Of a stretch of 64,000 bases of DNA, positions 1-7,618 are shown piece after piece. This DNA is from DASSFZ01 sp035283185 (lineage in GTDB: Bacteria; Chloroflexota; Anaerolineae; Fen-1058). Location: positions 1 through 64,000 of the forward strand of contig DATEUJ010000068.1 of assembly GCA_035283185.1 (NCBI GenBank), given 5' to 3'. Within the stretch, counting starts at the first letter, position 1; every line of letters starts with the position of its first letter. Both the position numbers and the translations under genes were made by a program. The notes below the pieces were generated by a model, which ran no database searches, was not told where the DNA came from, and worked only from the letters and a program-made list of their open reading frames with translations.

Positions 1-109
1 TCGTCGCCGCGATGGCGCGCCGGGCTGGCGCACCTTGTGGCGCGGCTGGCGTCTCTTATCCGACCTGACGGAGGGGGCTCGCCTGTTCCGCGCTCCCGAC
101 ACCAGCTGA
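1..109 (+). mobile_element. IS4-type transposase, C-terminal end (partial, cut by window edge)
   Basis: The reading frame that starts at base 2 is open from the window edge to a TGA at 107-109. Its peptide ends with GWRTLWRGWRLLSDLTEGAR, which resembles the C-terminus of IS4-family DDE transposases (a PGWxTLWRGWxxL signature). The DDE catalytic core would lie to the left, outside the window. Bases 110-264 hold no gene; the stretch may include the element's terminal inverted repeat, but only one end is visible so it cannot be defined. The call rests on motif recall from a short peptide. Confidence 0.55.
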
Positions 110-264
110 AAAATGTGGGTAAAGATCAGGGCTGAAGCCTCGACTCCGACGTAAATCAAAGTGGAATCCGCGCTAGAATCTGATTATTGACGCAGGGCGT
201 GATATTCGCCCCTCTACGCACCGCCTTGATGCGGTACCAGGCTGCGCCGTCTGGCCCGATCTTG

Positions 265-906
265 CTACAATTTGATGAGTCCACGCTGGGCAGCGATGGT
301 GACCGCTTCGGTTCGATTCGTCGCATCGAGCTTGCGGAAGATCGCGCTGACGTGGAATTTCACCGTGCGCTCGCTGATGCCCAGCCGCGCGGCGATCTGC
401 TTGTTCGCCTGTCCCTGTGCCAGCAGGCGCAGCACTTCGACCTCGCGCGACGTCAAGATGCCGGGCCGGCTCGCCGTGCGATCTGTTCCACTCTGCACCT
501 GCTTCAGCAGCTTGGAAGCGACTGCCGGCTGCAGCAGAGAGCCGCCGCCGTGCACCACCCGGATCGCATCGAACACCTGATCGCGCGGTGCGCCCTTCAG
601 GAGGTAGCCCTGTGCGCCGGTCTGCACCGCGGCCAGAATGCGCTCGTCGCTGTCGTACGCCGTGAACACCAGCACGCGCGTATCGGGCGCGGCCTCACGT
701 ATGTGACGCAGCGCTTCGACGCCGTCCATCTCCGGCATTTCCAGATCGAGCAGGAGCACGTTGGGACGAAGCGCCTTTGTCTGCTTGACGGTTTCCGCGC
801 CGTCGCCGGCTTCGCCGATCACCGCGAAGTCAGGTTGCGTCTCGAGGATAGCGCGCAGTCCATCGCGAACCACGGGGTGATCGTCGGCCAGAAAGATGGT
901 GATCAT
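265..906 (-). CDS. NarL/FixJ-family response regulator
   Basis: 213 aa, the usual length for this family. An N-terminal receiver domain has the acidic pocket near residues 8-9 (ADD), the phospho-acceptor Asp in LLLDLEMPEMDG (about residue 54) and a conserved Lys in LLKGAPRD. The C-terminus is a LuxR-type helix-turn-helix, about residues 150-195 (LTSREVEVLRLLAQG, then IAARLGISERTVKFHVSAIF). The gene lies just downstream of a histidine kinase on the same strand, separated by a nonamer repeat array. The two probably form one two-component system controlling transcription. The signal sensed is not apparent. Confidence 0.93.
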   Translation of the reverse strand: MITIFLADDHPVVRDGLRAILETQPDFAVIGEAGDGAETVKQTKALRPNVLLLDLEMPEMDGVEALRHIREAAPDTRVLVFTAYDSDERILAAVQTGAQGYLLKGAPRDQVFDAIRVVHGGGSLLQPAVASKLLKQVQSGTDRTASRPGILTSREVEVLRLLAQGQANKQIAARLGISERTVKFHVSAIFRKLDATNRTEAVTIAAQRGLIKL

Positions 907-913
907 CGAACGG

Positions 914-996
914 GTTCCCCGAGTTCCCCGAGTTCCCAGAGTTCCTTGAGTATCAACCCATGAATCTAAAGGAACTGAGGGAACTGAAGGAACTCA
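914..996. repeat. Inverted nonamer array (GTTCC-type), copy 1
   Basis: About four units of the form GAGTTCCNN (914-950) are followed by a short spacer and about three units in inverted orientation (968-996, GGAACTGAR). The arms can pair into a long hairpin. The array lies between the kinase and regulator genes and contains the kinase's TGA stop codon (994-996). Four similar arrays occur in this window at 2161, 7546, 8566 and 59918. Confidence 0.85.
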
Positions 997-2139
997 CACC
1001 GGTATGTCCAGAAGGATACGCGTCCCACGATTCGGCAGACTATCGACTTCCAACGTGCCGCCGAGCAGGCGCGCCCGCTCACGCATGCCGATCAAGCCGA
1101 AGCCGGTCGTCGCCGCCCCCGGTTCGAACCCTTGCCCGTCGTCTTCGACGGTCAGGCGCAGGCGGTCGTCGGATCGGCTCAAGCTGACGACGAGGCGTTC
1201 TGCGCCCGAATGGCGCGCCGCGTTATTCAGGGCTTCCTGGGCGATGCGATAGACGCCTGCTTCGATGCGGCCCGGCAGCTCCTCGACCGCTCCCTGCACT
1301 TGCACGTCGATCGACACGCCGTCCTCACGCGCGAGTGTCTCGGCGAGTGCGCGAAGCGCGTCGGGCAATGACCGTTCGAGCAGCGGCGCGGCGCGCAGAT
1401 CGAGCACCGAGCGGCGCGCTTCCTCGAGGTTCAAGCGGGCAAGATCGAGCGCCTTGCGCAGGTTGTCCTTGGCGCGCGTAGGCGACGCGTCGATCAGCGC
1501 GTCGGCCGATTCGAGCTGCAGGGAAATCGCCGCCAGTCCCTGCGCCAGCGTGTCGTGTATCTCGCGCGCCAGCCGGTTGCGCTCTTCGATCTTGGCGAGC
1601 TGCGCGCTGCGCGCGTAGAGACGGGCGCGCTCGATCGCCACGCCGAGCTGGTAGCCGATCGTGTACAGCAGGCGCAGGTCGTCGGCGTCTAGCTCGCGCC
1701 AGTCGGCGCTGGCGACGTTGAGCACGCCCAGCTTGTCGGTGTGAGAATAGATCGGTATGCTGGCGTGATAGCGCAGTCCATCCGTGCCATCGATGAGCGC
1801 CTTCAGGCGCGAGCAGGTCACGACGTTGACGTTGGCCGCGCCGGTAAGATCGCCCTGCTCGAAGGTATCCAGGCAATAGCACGAGCCGGTCATGCGCTCC
1901 GGCTCGTTCGCCAGCGCGGGCGGCAGGAACTGCGACGCGGCCAGGTACGGTTCGCCGGTGTCTTCTTCGAGCAGCCATATCCAGCCGGTACGCAAGCTCA
2001 GCAGCTCGGCCACCAGCCGCAGCACGCCCTCCAGCGCCTGGGGCAGATCGACGGACCGGTTGAGCGCCTCGGCAATCGCGTTGAGGATCGACAACTCGCG
2101 ATTGCGACGCAGCAGCTTGTGGGCGTCTTCGTAGCTCAC
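994..2139 (-). CDS. GAF-domain sensor histidine kinase (NarX/DesK-type HisKA_3)
   Basis: 381 aa, with no membrane segments, so probably cytosolic. Residues about 20-170 form a GAF sensory domain with several Cys (SCYCLD, VVTCSR). A HisKA_3 dimerisation helix follows, with the phospho-acceptor His in RLAREIHDTLAQGL (H195). A HATPase_c domain completes it: N box NNAARHS, G1 DDGQGF, G2 GLIGMRERARLLGG. The start is GTG, preceded by AAGGA. This class of kinase normally pairs with NarL-type regulators such as the one directly downstream. The clustered Cys in the GAF domain could bind a cofactor, but that is speculative. Confidence 0.92.
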   Translation of the reverse strand: MSYEDAHKLLRRNRELSILNAIAEALNRSVDLPQALEGVLRLVAELLSLRTGWIWLLEEDTGEPYLAASQFLPPALANEPERMTGSCYCLDTFEQGDLTGAANVNVVTCSRLKALIDGTDGLRYHASIPIYSHTDKLGVLNVASADWRELDADDLRLLYTIGYQLGVAIERARLYARSAQLAKIEERNRLAREIHDTLAQGLAAISLQLESADALIDASPTRAKDNLRKALDLARLNLEEARRSVLDLRAAPLLERSLPDALRALAETLAREDGVSIDVQVQGAVEELPGRIEAGVYRIAQEALNNAARHSGAERLVVSLSRSDDRLRLTVEDDGQGFEPGAATTGFGLIGMRERARLLGGTLEVDSLPNRGTRILLDIPV

Positions 2140-2160
2140 GAATCAGTCCTTGCAAGTCGC

Positions 2161-2226
2161 CTGAGTTCCCTGAGTTCCTGAGTTCCCAAAGGGTCCACAA
2201 GGAATTGAAGGAACTCAAGGAACTCT
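2161..2226. repeat. Inverted nonamer array (GTTCC-type), copy 2
   Basis: Three GAGTTCC units are followed by inverted GGAATTGAA, GGAACTCAA and GGAACTC units around a spacer with GGGTCC. It lies between queF and the kinase gene and begins 2 bases upstream of the queF stop codon in plus coordinates. Confidence 0.85.
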
Positions 2227-2227
2227 G

Positions 2228-2632
2228 CTATTGAGACCGCTCGTACTTGGCTTCGACGGTGATCGCGATCCCGCCACGCACGTTGAACCTGCCGATCACT
2301 TCGCAGCGAAGCGGATCGAGCGCCGCCACCAGATCGTCGAGGATGATGTTGGTGACGTGCTCGTGGAAGTGCCCTTCGTCGCGGAAGGACCACAGGTACA
2401 GCTTGAGCGACTTCGATTCGACGATGCGCTGATCGGGCACGTAGCGTATGGTGATCGTGGCGAAGTCCGGCTGGCCGGTCGCCGGGCACACGCACGTGAA
2501 TTCGTTCGATTCCAGCGTGATCGTGTATGGGCGACCGGGGTGCAGGTTCGGAAATGTCTCCAACTTGCGCATCGGCTTTGCCGCGTCGCGATTCAACAGT
2601 GTCAAGTCTTTCAGCAAATCATTCTTTTCCAT
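2228..2632 (-). CDS. queF: NADPH-dependent 7-cyano-7-deazaguanine reductase
   Basis: 134 aa, matching the short unimodular QueF type. The enzyme reduces preQ0 to preQ1 in the pathway to the tRNA nucleoside queuosine. Visible motifs are the active-site segment TCVCPATGQPDF (catalytic Cys about 49, Asp about 56), the QueF signature ESKSLKLYLWSFRDEGHFHEH, of which the conserved ESKSLK and the FHEHVTN His/Glu are key, and IGRFNVRGGI. The next gene upstream on the same strand is a YhhQ-type precursor transporter, supporting a salvage and modification unit. ATG start with a purine-rich GGGAG upstream. Confidence 0.96.
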   Translation of the reverse strand: MEKNDLLKDLTLLNRDAAKPMRKLETFPNLHPGRPYTITLESNEFTCVCPATGQPDFATITIRYVPDQRIVESKSLKLYLWSFRDEGHFHEHVTNIILDDLVAALDPLRCEVIGRFNVRGGIAITVEAKYERSQ

Positions 2633-2707
2633 CCCATCACAACTCCCTCACACAATTCTACTCACGGAGTTTGGCAACAGCCATATGTGGCGTTTGGAGT
2701 GCAGGCT

Positions 2708-3418
2708 TCAGCCATCCACTCGCACATGGAACGGACTAAAGTCCGTCTCAAAGTCAAACACATCGACGCCTTCGGCGCGCTTCAGGCGGCCGACGACGAC
2801 GTACGTCAGCGGCGTGGCAACGATCTCGTACACACTCTTGAACAGCCACTGCACGACGATTGTGTTGAGCAATGCCTGGGGCGGGAGCGTGCCCTGCACG
2901 GCGGGCGGCAGCGCCGTGATCTGAAGCAGGCCGAGGGTGATGAACACGGCCGAATCGGCAAATTGCCCGATCAGCGTGCTGCCGATCGTCCGCGCCCAGA
3001 GATACCGGCCGTTGGTCGCGACTTTCATGCGCGCCAGCACGTACGAGTTGAGAAACTCGCCGACCAGGTAGGCCACGAACGAAGCCGCGAGCAGGCGCGG
3101 CGTGAATCCCAGGGTCGTTTCGTAGGCAGCCTGATTCGGCGCCCAGAAGTCCGCCGGAGGCAGTGCGCTCGCGATGGCGATGGCGATGACGGCGATCAGG
3201 TTGCACGTGAATCCGATCCATATCACCTGCCGCGCGCGGGCGTAGCCGTATACTTCGGTCAGCACGTCGCCGACGATATACGAAACGGGAAAGATGATGA
3301 CGGCCGCCGGCAAGATCAGTCCGCCGATGTCGATCAGCTTGACGGCGATAATGTTCGCCGTGATCAGGCACGCCACGAAGATAGCCGTGACCCAGTTGAG
3401 GTACCGATAATGCATCAT
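2708..3418 (-). CDS. yhhQ: YhhQ/VUT-family queuosine precursor transporter
   Basis: About 236 aa with about six hydrophobic helices. The N-terminal YLNWVTAIFVACLITANIIA followed by VKLIDIGG is typical of the YhhQ (DUF165/VUT) family, inner-membrane importers of preQ0/preQ1 or queuine. The family signature PVSYIVGDVLTEVYGY is present around residues 45-60. I chose the ATG at 3418; a TTG four codons upstream (3430) and an ATG at 3415 are also in frame. It sits 75 bases upstream of queF on the same strand, so the two genes probably act in the same salvage route. Confidence 0.9.
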   Translation of the reverse strand: MMHYRYLNWVTAIFVACLITANIIAVKLIDIGGLILPAAVIIFPVSYIVGDVLTEVYGYARARQVIWIGFTCNLIAVIAIAIASALPPADFWAPNQAAYETTLGFTPRLLAASFVAYLVGEFLNSYVLARMKVATNGRYLWARTIGSTLIGQFADSAVFITLGLLQITALPPAVQGTLPPQALLNTIVVQWLFKSVYEIVATPLTYVVVGRLKRAEGVDVFDFETDFSPFHVRVDG

Positions 3419-3451
3419 GATGTTGCTCAATGAAGGTTTGGGTGAGGAGCG

Positions 3452-3472
3452 AATCAGCGAGTCAGCGAGATG
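3452..3472. repeat. Octamer array flanking the S23-like gene, left arm
   Basis: Tandem octamer-like units GCGAATCA, GCGAGTCA and GCGAG. They contain the stop codon of the four-helix-bundle gene. The inverted counterpart is at 3906-3929. Confidence 0.75.
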
Positions 3473-3896
3473 AGCGCCGTTTCTTTTGACCTTCTATCTC
3501 TGTGACAAGCAGGCTGATAATCTCATCGATAAGCGCCAATCTGTGGTCGAGGACTTTGGGCGGCAGGAGACGCCGGCCGCGGTAATACCAGCCCTTGGTC
3601 TCGCGTGCCGAACCGAGCGCGACACGTAGAAAATACTGGCGCTCCTTGCCGAAGCCACGGCCGTGCCCTTCCTCCATGTTCGCGCTGATCGATCCTGCGC
3701 TATCGATCAACTGAGCAGCGACCTTTCGACCGCGCGCATCGTCCAACATCTTGCCGCAGTCTTCCCATGCCAAATCGTATAAAAACAGCGCCTTCTGATA
3801 CATCAGGGATCGCCAAATCGGTTCAGCCTTGATGCGCGGATGAACTCCTGCCAACCAACCTTTGTAGTTCATGAGCCCTACTCCGGGAGCGACCAT
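3462..3896 (-). CDS. Four-helix-bundle protein (S23 / 23S rRNA intervening-sequence family)
   Basis: 144 aa from the ATG at 3896; a shorter product could start at the ATG at 3872 (MNYKGWL). The segment ARGRKVAAQLIDSAGSISAN, then MEEGHGRG, is the classic S23 signature, followed by FLRVALGSARETKGWYYRG. Members form pentameric helical bundles. They were first seen in intervening sequences of 23S rRNA, but most are genomic stand-alone genes of unknown role. The gene is bracketed by inverted octamer arrays at 3452-3472 and 3906-3929. The left array holds its stop codon and the right one holds the stop codon of the neighbouring ttuA-like gene, so it looks like an inserted cassette. Confidence 0.88.
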   Translation of the reverse strand: MVAPGVGLMNYKGWLAGVHPRIKAEPIWRSLMYQKALFLYDLAWEDCGKMLDDARGRKVAAQLIDSAGSISANMEEGHGRGFGKERQYFLRVALGSARETKGWYYRGRRLLPPKVLDHRLALIDEIISLLVTEIEGQKKRRSSR

Positions 3897-3905
3897 GTCC
3901 CATTG

Positions 3906-3929
3906 ACTCGCTGATTCGCTGACTCGCTA
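3906..3929. repeat. Octamer array flanking the S23-like gene, right arm
   Basis: Units GACTCGCT, GATTCGCT and GACTCGCT, the inverse of the left arm at 3452-3472. The TAG stop of the ttuA-like gene (3927-3929) overlaps its end. Confidence 0.75.
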
Positions 3930-4898
3930 GCCTACAATTACGACATGCGGCCCCTCGTCTTCGACAGTGTGGCCCTCCCATAAACGGCAGAACGCGCACA
4001 AGCCGGGAGCGCTGGTCGGCTGGCCGCAGCGATCGCAGGCGTGCAGATCGGTCGAAGTCCCCGCCTGGGCAAGCAGCCCATCCTCTTTCGCGCGCAGGAA
4101 GCTGAGGTAGAAATCAAGCTTCGCGCCGGGCCGATCTTTCTCCATCTGGTTCAGCAATTCTTTGTAGGTGATGCTCGTCGCGCCGACGGCGAAGGGACAC
4201 TCGTCGTAGATGTAGTCGATGCCGCGCACGAGCGCATACGCCGCCGTCTCGCGCTCGTAGAAGCGGCACAGCGGCTTGACCTTGCGCGCGAAGCCGGGCC
4301 GATCGGCCGGCAGGACCGGCGCCTGCCGCGCCAGGTACTCTGTCTTCCAGTGCAGCGTGTTTCCCCACAGCACCGCCGCCTCGTCGTCGAGGTTGTGGCC
4401 GGTGGTCAACACGTCGTAGCCCAGGTCGTAGGCGATGCGGTTCATCTCGTGCCGCTTGATCAGACCGCACACCGAGCACGGCTTGCCGCGCCCGCGATTG
4501 CTGCGCTGCGCGACCTCAGGGATCGACTCGCCGTACGCGCCTTTCACGTCCAGCACGTGCAGCCTCGCGTCCGGCCAGAAATCGCGCACGAACTTCTCGG
4601 CGCAGACACGGGAGGAGTCCGAATAGCCGATCCCGCCGTCGATGCCGAGACCGAGATACAGGCCGTCGGCGTTGTAGCCGAGCGCGAGGAGGATATCCCA
4701 CAGCGCCAGGCTGTCTTTGCCGCCCGACACGGCCACGAGCACGCGCTCGTCCGGCTTGAACATGCGGTATTTCTCGATGAAGCGCTGCGTATTCGCGCGC
4801 ATCCATTCGACGAAGTGCGTCTCGCACAGCGCCAGGCGGTGCTGGCGCATGTTGATGACGGCAAGCTCGCCGCACTTGCGGCAGCGCATCCCTTTCAT
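3927..4898 (-). CDS. ttuA: TtuA-like tRNA 2-thiolation enzyme (TtcA/TtuA ATP-pyrophosphatase family)
   Basis: 323 aa. The enzyme adenylates a tRNA uridine and replaces oxygen with sulfur; TtuA makes 2-thioribothymidine at tRNA position 54. An N-terminal zinc finger is visible (C6, C9, C25, H28). The PP-loop SGGKDS is at about 58-63. PCSVCG (C141, C144) and PLCRFYE (C211) match the three [4Fe-4S] cysteines of TtuA. TTGHNLDDEA follows, and a C-terminal CDRCG...CAFC zinc ribbon closes the protein. A ubiquitin-like sulfur carrier lies 4 bases upstream, the expected donor. Both zinc modules and all three cluster cysteines are intact. The exact tRNA position is inferred from the family. Confidence 0.9.
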   Translation of the reverse strand: MKGMRCRKCGELAVINMRQHRLALCETHFVEWMRANTQRFIEKYRMFKPDERVLVAVSGGKDSLALWDILLALGYNADGLYLGLGIDGGIGYSDSSRVCAEKFVRDFWPDARLHVLDVKGAYGESIPEVAQRSNRGRGKPCSVCGLIKRHEMNRIAYDLGYDVLTTGHNLDDEAAVLWGNTLHWKTEYLARQAPVLPADRPGFARKVKPLCRFYERETAAYALVRGIDYIYDECPFAVGATSITYKELLNQMEKDRPGAKLDFYLSFLRAKEDGLLAQAGTSTDLHACDRCGQPTSAPGLCAFCRLWEGHTVEDEGPHVVIVG

Positions 4899-4902
4899 TG
4901 CA

Positions 4903-5094
4903 TCACCCGCCCGAAATCACGGCGATCAGCTTGATGTCATCCTCGTCGCCGAGCAGCGTGCCGTCGTTGATCAGCTTGCCGTTCTTGACGGCGAGAATGG
5001 TCTCGGGATTCAGACCGGCCTTGACGATCAGGTCGCGCACGGTGATGTGGCCCGGGACTTCCCACTTCTTATCGCGGTAAGTCACTTTGATCAT
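4903..5094 (-). CDS. ttuB: TtuB-like ubiquitin-fold sulfur carrier (MoaD/ThiS family)
   Basis: 63 aa from the ATG at 5094; an in-frame upstream start at 5115 would add seven residues that are not needed for the fold. The protein has the β-grasp pattern of ThiS/MoaD/TtuB and ends in VISGG, the C-terminal Gly-Gly that is activated as a thiocarboxylate. It ends 4 bases before the ttuA-like start codon on the same strand, so the two are almost certainly co-transcribed, with this protein donating sulfur for tRNA thiolation. A MoaD or ThiS role is possible from sequence alone, but the neighbour favours TtuB. Confidence 0.85.
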   Translation of the reverse strand: MIKVTYRDKKWEVPGHITVRDLIVKAGLNPETILAVKNGKLINDGTLLGDEDDIKLIAVISGG

Positions 5095-5432
5095 GCCCAC
5101 CTCGCATCCAGACATCCAATTTCAGCCTGCGCCGTCGCGGTTGGCTGTGGGGCGCGCCGGCAAGGCTTGCCCTGAGCCGCCTGCCCTGAGCCTGCCCTGC
5201 GAAGTCCCCGACCGAACCCCCTGCAGGGGGCAGGCTGCTCGCGCCCCGCCCAGCGGGGTGGAGCGGGAAGCGCAGCCGAAGGGCCGAAGGGTCGCGGGCT
5301 TCGAGCAGAGTTACGACGCACTCTCAGAGGCATAACGATTCTAAGTTGAAAGCAGGGATGCGTCAAGGCAGTTGCGAAGAAGAGGGGCGGCCGAACGCGC
5401 CCCTCCCGAGGACCTCTTCGGTGACTTCTCGT
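5095..5432. other. Intergenic stretch with degenerate repeats
   Basis: No credible gene was found. The stretch has CCCTGAGCC-type units (5172-5203), a CCCCCTGCAGGGGG palindrome (about 5217-5230) and GGCCGAAGGG-like sequence. It looks like decayed intergenic repeat. Any promoter for the ttuB-ttuA pair would lie in its left part, but none is clear. Confidence 0.5.
5383..5404 (-). terminator. Possible terminator hairpin after the 5433-5948 gene
   Basis: AGGGGCG and CGCCCCT form a 7-base stem around an 8-base loop. Read on the minus strand, a CTTCTT stretch follows. It is a weak candidate because there is no uninterrupted T-run. Confidence 0.35.
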
Positions 5433-5948
5433 CTACGCCGACGCGATGCGTCGAGGAATTTCGGGCAGTTGTTCCGTCTGCAACAATCTCAGGGCTTTCG
5501 AAAATCGCGGCGGGAACGGCGTCTGACCGTGCACGAATGCGACGTAGACGGGCGAGGCATCCGGGCCGCCGACGACGATGGGGCTAGACTCGACGTCCAC
5601 GTCGCGTGCGAAGATCATATCATTCTTTCCGGCGGCGTGGGTTCCGAAGACTTGAGCGCGCGGCATGGTGTAGGCATTCGCGCTGAGCCAGTCGAAGACG
5701 GTCTCGCCGGCGAACGTTTGCCCCACTTCGTCGACGATCGACTGCGGGATGAACAGATAAGGCTCGGCGTAGAGCAAGACGCCGAGCCGCAGCGTCAGCG
5801 ATCCCTGCTGGATCAGGCGGCCACCGTCTCCGACGAGCCGGGCGGCGACATCGGCGAAGCCGGGTCCGGTGACCAGAACACCTTTCGTCAGGAGCTCCAG
5901 GTCATAGCCGACGATCGCGCCGTCGAGCTGATGTGTCAGGATTCCCAT
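5433..5948 (-). CDS. Conserved-looking hypothetical protein, coupled to pckA
   Basis: 171 aa; I do not recognise the family. A longer frame reaching back to 6116 overlaps pckA out of frame and encodes Arg/Ala-rich nonsense there, so I chose the ATG at 5948. That ATG lies two bases after the pckA stop codon, suggesting translational coupling. The protein has no clear signal peptide or membrane span. It starts MGILTHQLDGAIVGYDLELL and contains a glycine/valine-rich segment (VLVTGPGFADVAARLVGDGG). Its position suggests a link to gluconeogenic or anaplerotic metabolism, but no function can be given. Confidence 0.6.
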   Translation of the reverse strand: MGILTHQLDGAIVGYDLELLTKGVLVTGPGFADVAARLVGDGGRLIQQGSLTLRLGVLLYAEPYLFIPQSIVDEVGQTFAGETVFDWLSANAYTMPRAQVFGTHAAGKNDMIFARDVDVESSPIVVGGPDASPVYVAFVHGQTPFPPRFSKALRLLQTEQLPEIPRRIASA

Positions 5949-5950
5949 TT

Positions 5951-7540
5951 CTAAGGTCGCGGCCCGGCCGCCTTCACTTCCGGCGCAGCCTGATCGGCGT
6001 ACTGCTCGAAGTTCTGGACGAACAGCGAAGCCAGCTCGCGCGCTTTCTGATCGTACGCGTTCGGGTCGAGCCACGTGCGGCGCGGATTGAGCACCTCGGA
6101 CGGGACGCCGGGGCACTCGACCGGCATGTGGAGGCCAAAGATCGGGTCGGCCTCGGTGGGCACGTGGTCCAACGACCCGTTCAATGCCGCGTGCACCATC
6201 GCACGCGTGTAGCTGATCTTCATGCGCGCCCCGACGCCGTACGGCCCACCGCTCCAGCCGGTATTGACGAGCCAGACCTGCGCCTTGTGCTTCGCGATCT
6301 TCTCGCCCAGCATACGAGCGTAGACGGTGGGATGCCGTGGCAGGAACGGCGCGCCGAAGCAGGTGCTGAATGTCGCCTGTGGCTCGGTCACGCCGCGCTC
6401 GGTGCCGGCCAGCTTCGCCGTGTAGCCCGACAGAAAGTGATACATCGCTTGCTCCGGCGTGAGCTTGGAAATCGGCGGCAGCGCGCCGAAGGCGTCGGCG
6501 GCCAGGAACACCACGTTTTTCGGATGATCGCCCAGGCCGGGGATGACCGCATTGCCGATGAAGTCAATAGGATATGCCGCGCGCGTGTTCTCAGTGATCG
6601 ACTCGTCGTCGAGATCGAGCGCGCGCGATTCGGGATCGACGACGACATTCTCGAGAACCGTGCCGAAGCGGCGCATCGTCGCGTAGATCTCCGGCTCGGC
6701 CTCGGCGGAGAGGCGGATCACTTTGGCATAACAGCCACCCTCGAAGTTGAAGACGCCCCTATCCGACCAGCCGTGCTCGTCGTCGCCGATCAGCCCGCGC
6801 TGCGGATCGGCGGACAGCGTCGTCTTGCCTGTGCCCGACAGGCCGAAGAACAACGCCGTGTCGCCATGCTTGCCGACGTTGGCCGAGCAGTGCATCGGGA
6901 ACACGTTGTGCATAGGCAGCAGGTAGTTGAGTGTGGTGAAGATCGACTTCTTCATCTCGCCCGCGTAGTTCGTGCCGCCGATCAGGATCATCTTGCGCGC
7001 GAAGTTAAGGACGACGAACGTTTCGCTGCGGGTGCCGTCGGTCGCGGGATCGGCCTTGCAGCCCGGGGCGTGCAGGATAGTGAAATCGGGCATGAAGTCG
7101 GCCAGGCCGGCCGCGTCGGGGCGAATGAACAGGTTGTAGACGAAGAGATTCTGCCAGGCGTTCTCGTTGATCACGCGCACTTTGAGGCGATACACGGGAT
7201 CGGCGCCCGCATACAGATCGCGCACGTACAGCTCACCGCAGCCGTTCAGGTACGCGACGACCTTCTGGTAAAGCCGCTCGAAATGCTTGGGGCTGAGCGC
7301 CTGGTTTTGCTTACCCCACCAGACGTCATTTTCGCTCGATGGCTCGCGCACGGTGAATTTGTCGCTGGGCGAGCGGCCGGTGAACGGCGCGGTGATCGCG
7401 TTGAACGGGCCGTCGCGCGTGATGGCGCCCTCGGCCCGCCGGACGGCGTGCTCGATGAGCAGTGCGGGCGAGAGATTCCAGTGCACCGTACCGGCAGGGT
7501 GCAGCCCAGCAAGATCGAGTCCGTTTTTGCTTTGAATCAT
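5951..7540 (-). CDS. pckA: Phosphoenolpyruvate carboxykinase (ATP)
   Basis: 529 aa, the expected length for ATP-type PEPCK, which interconverts oxaloacetate + ATP with PEP + CO2 + ADP. It carries the kinase-1a P-loop GLSGTGKTTLS, the metal and oxaloacetate-binding region (FPMHCSANVG, then the DDEHGW kinase-2 motif), the RSETFVVLNF segment and PRHPTVYARMLGEKI. The next gene upstream on the same strand is malate dehydrogenase, so malate, oxaloacetate and PEP are linked in one unit. The AAGGA ahead of its ATG lies in the last unit of the intervening nonamer array, so the repeat may supply the ribosome-binding site. Confidence 0.97.
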   Translation of the reverse strand: MIQSKNGLDLAGLHPAGTVHWNLSPALLIEHAVRRAEGAITRDGPFNAITAPFTGRSPSDKFTVREPSSENDVWWGKQNQALSPKHFERLYQKVVAYLNGCGELYVRDLYAGADPVYRLKVRVINENAWQNLFVYNLFIRPDAAGLADFMPDFTILHAPGCKADPATDGTRSETFVVLNFARKMILIGGTNYAGEMKKSIFTTLNYLLPMHNVFPMHCSANVGKHGDTALFFGLSGTGKTTLSADPQRGLIGDDEHGWSDRGVFNFEGGCYAKVIRLSAEAEPEIYATMRRFGTVLENVVVDPESRALDLDDESITENTRAAYPIDFIGNAVIPGLGDHPKNVVFLAADAFGALPPISKLTPEQAMYHFLSGYTAKLAGTERGVTEPQATFSTCFGAPFLPRHPTVYARMLGEKIAKHKAQVWLVNTGWSGGPYGVGARMKISYTRAMVHAALNGSLDHVPTEADPIFGLHMPVECPGVPSEVLNPRRTWLDPNAYDQKARELASLFVQNFEQYADQAAPEVKAAGPRP

Positions 7541-7545
7541 AATCG

Positions 7546-7616
7546 TCCTTGAGTTCCTTGAGTTCCTTAAGTTCCTTGAGTCCTATTCCAGGGCAGGCCG
7601 GGAACTAAAGGAACTC
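7546..7616. repeat. Inverted nonamer array (GTTCC-type), copy 3
   Basis: Units TGAGTTCCT, TGAGTTCCT and TAAGTTCCT, then TGAGTCC, followed after a spacer by inverted GGGAACTAAAGGAACTC. Between pckA and mdh. In the sense of the genes it reads AAGGAACTC repeatedly, ending in AAGGACGATT and then the pckA ATG. Confidence 0.85.
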
Positions 7617-7618
7617 GG

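Noticed and set aside
2231..3433. 400-aa plus-strand ORF antisense to queF and yhhQ
   Set aside because: Shadow of two clearly identified minus-strand genes; its Arg/Asp/His-rich sequence matches no family.
5933..7552. 539-aa plus-strand ORF antisense to pckA
   Set aside because: Mirror of pckA codons in high-GC DNA; no domain or ribosome-binding site.
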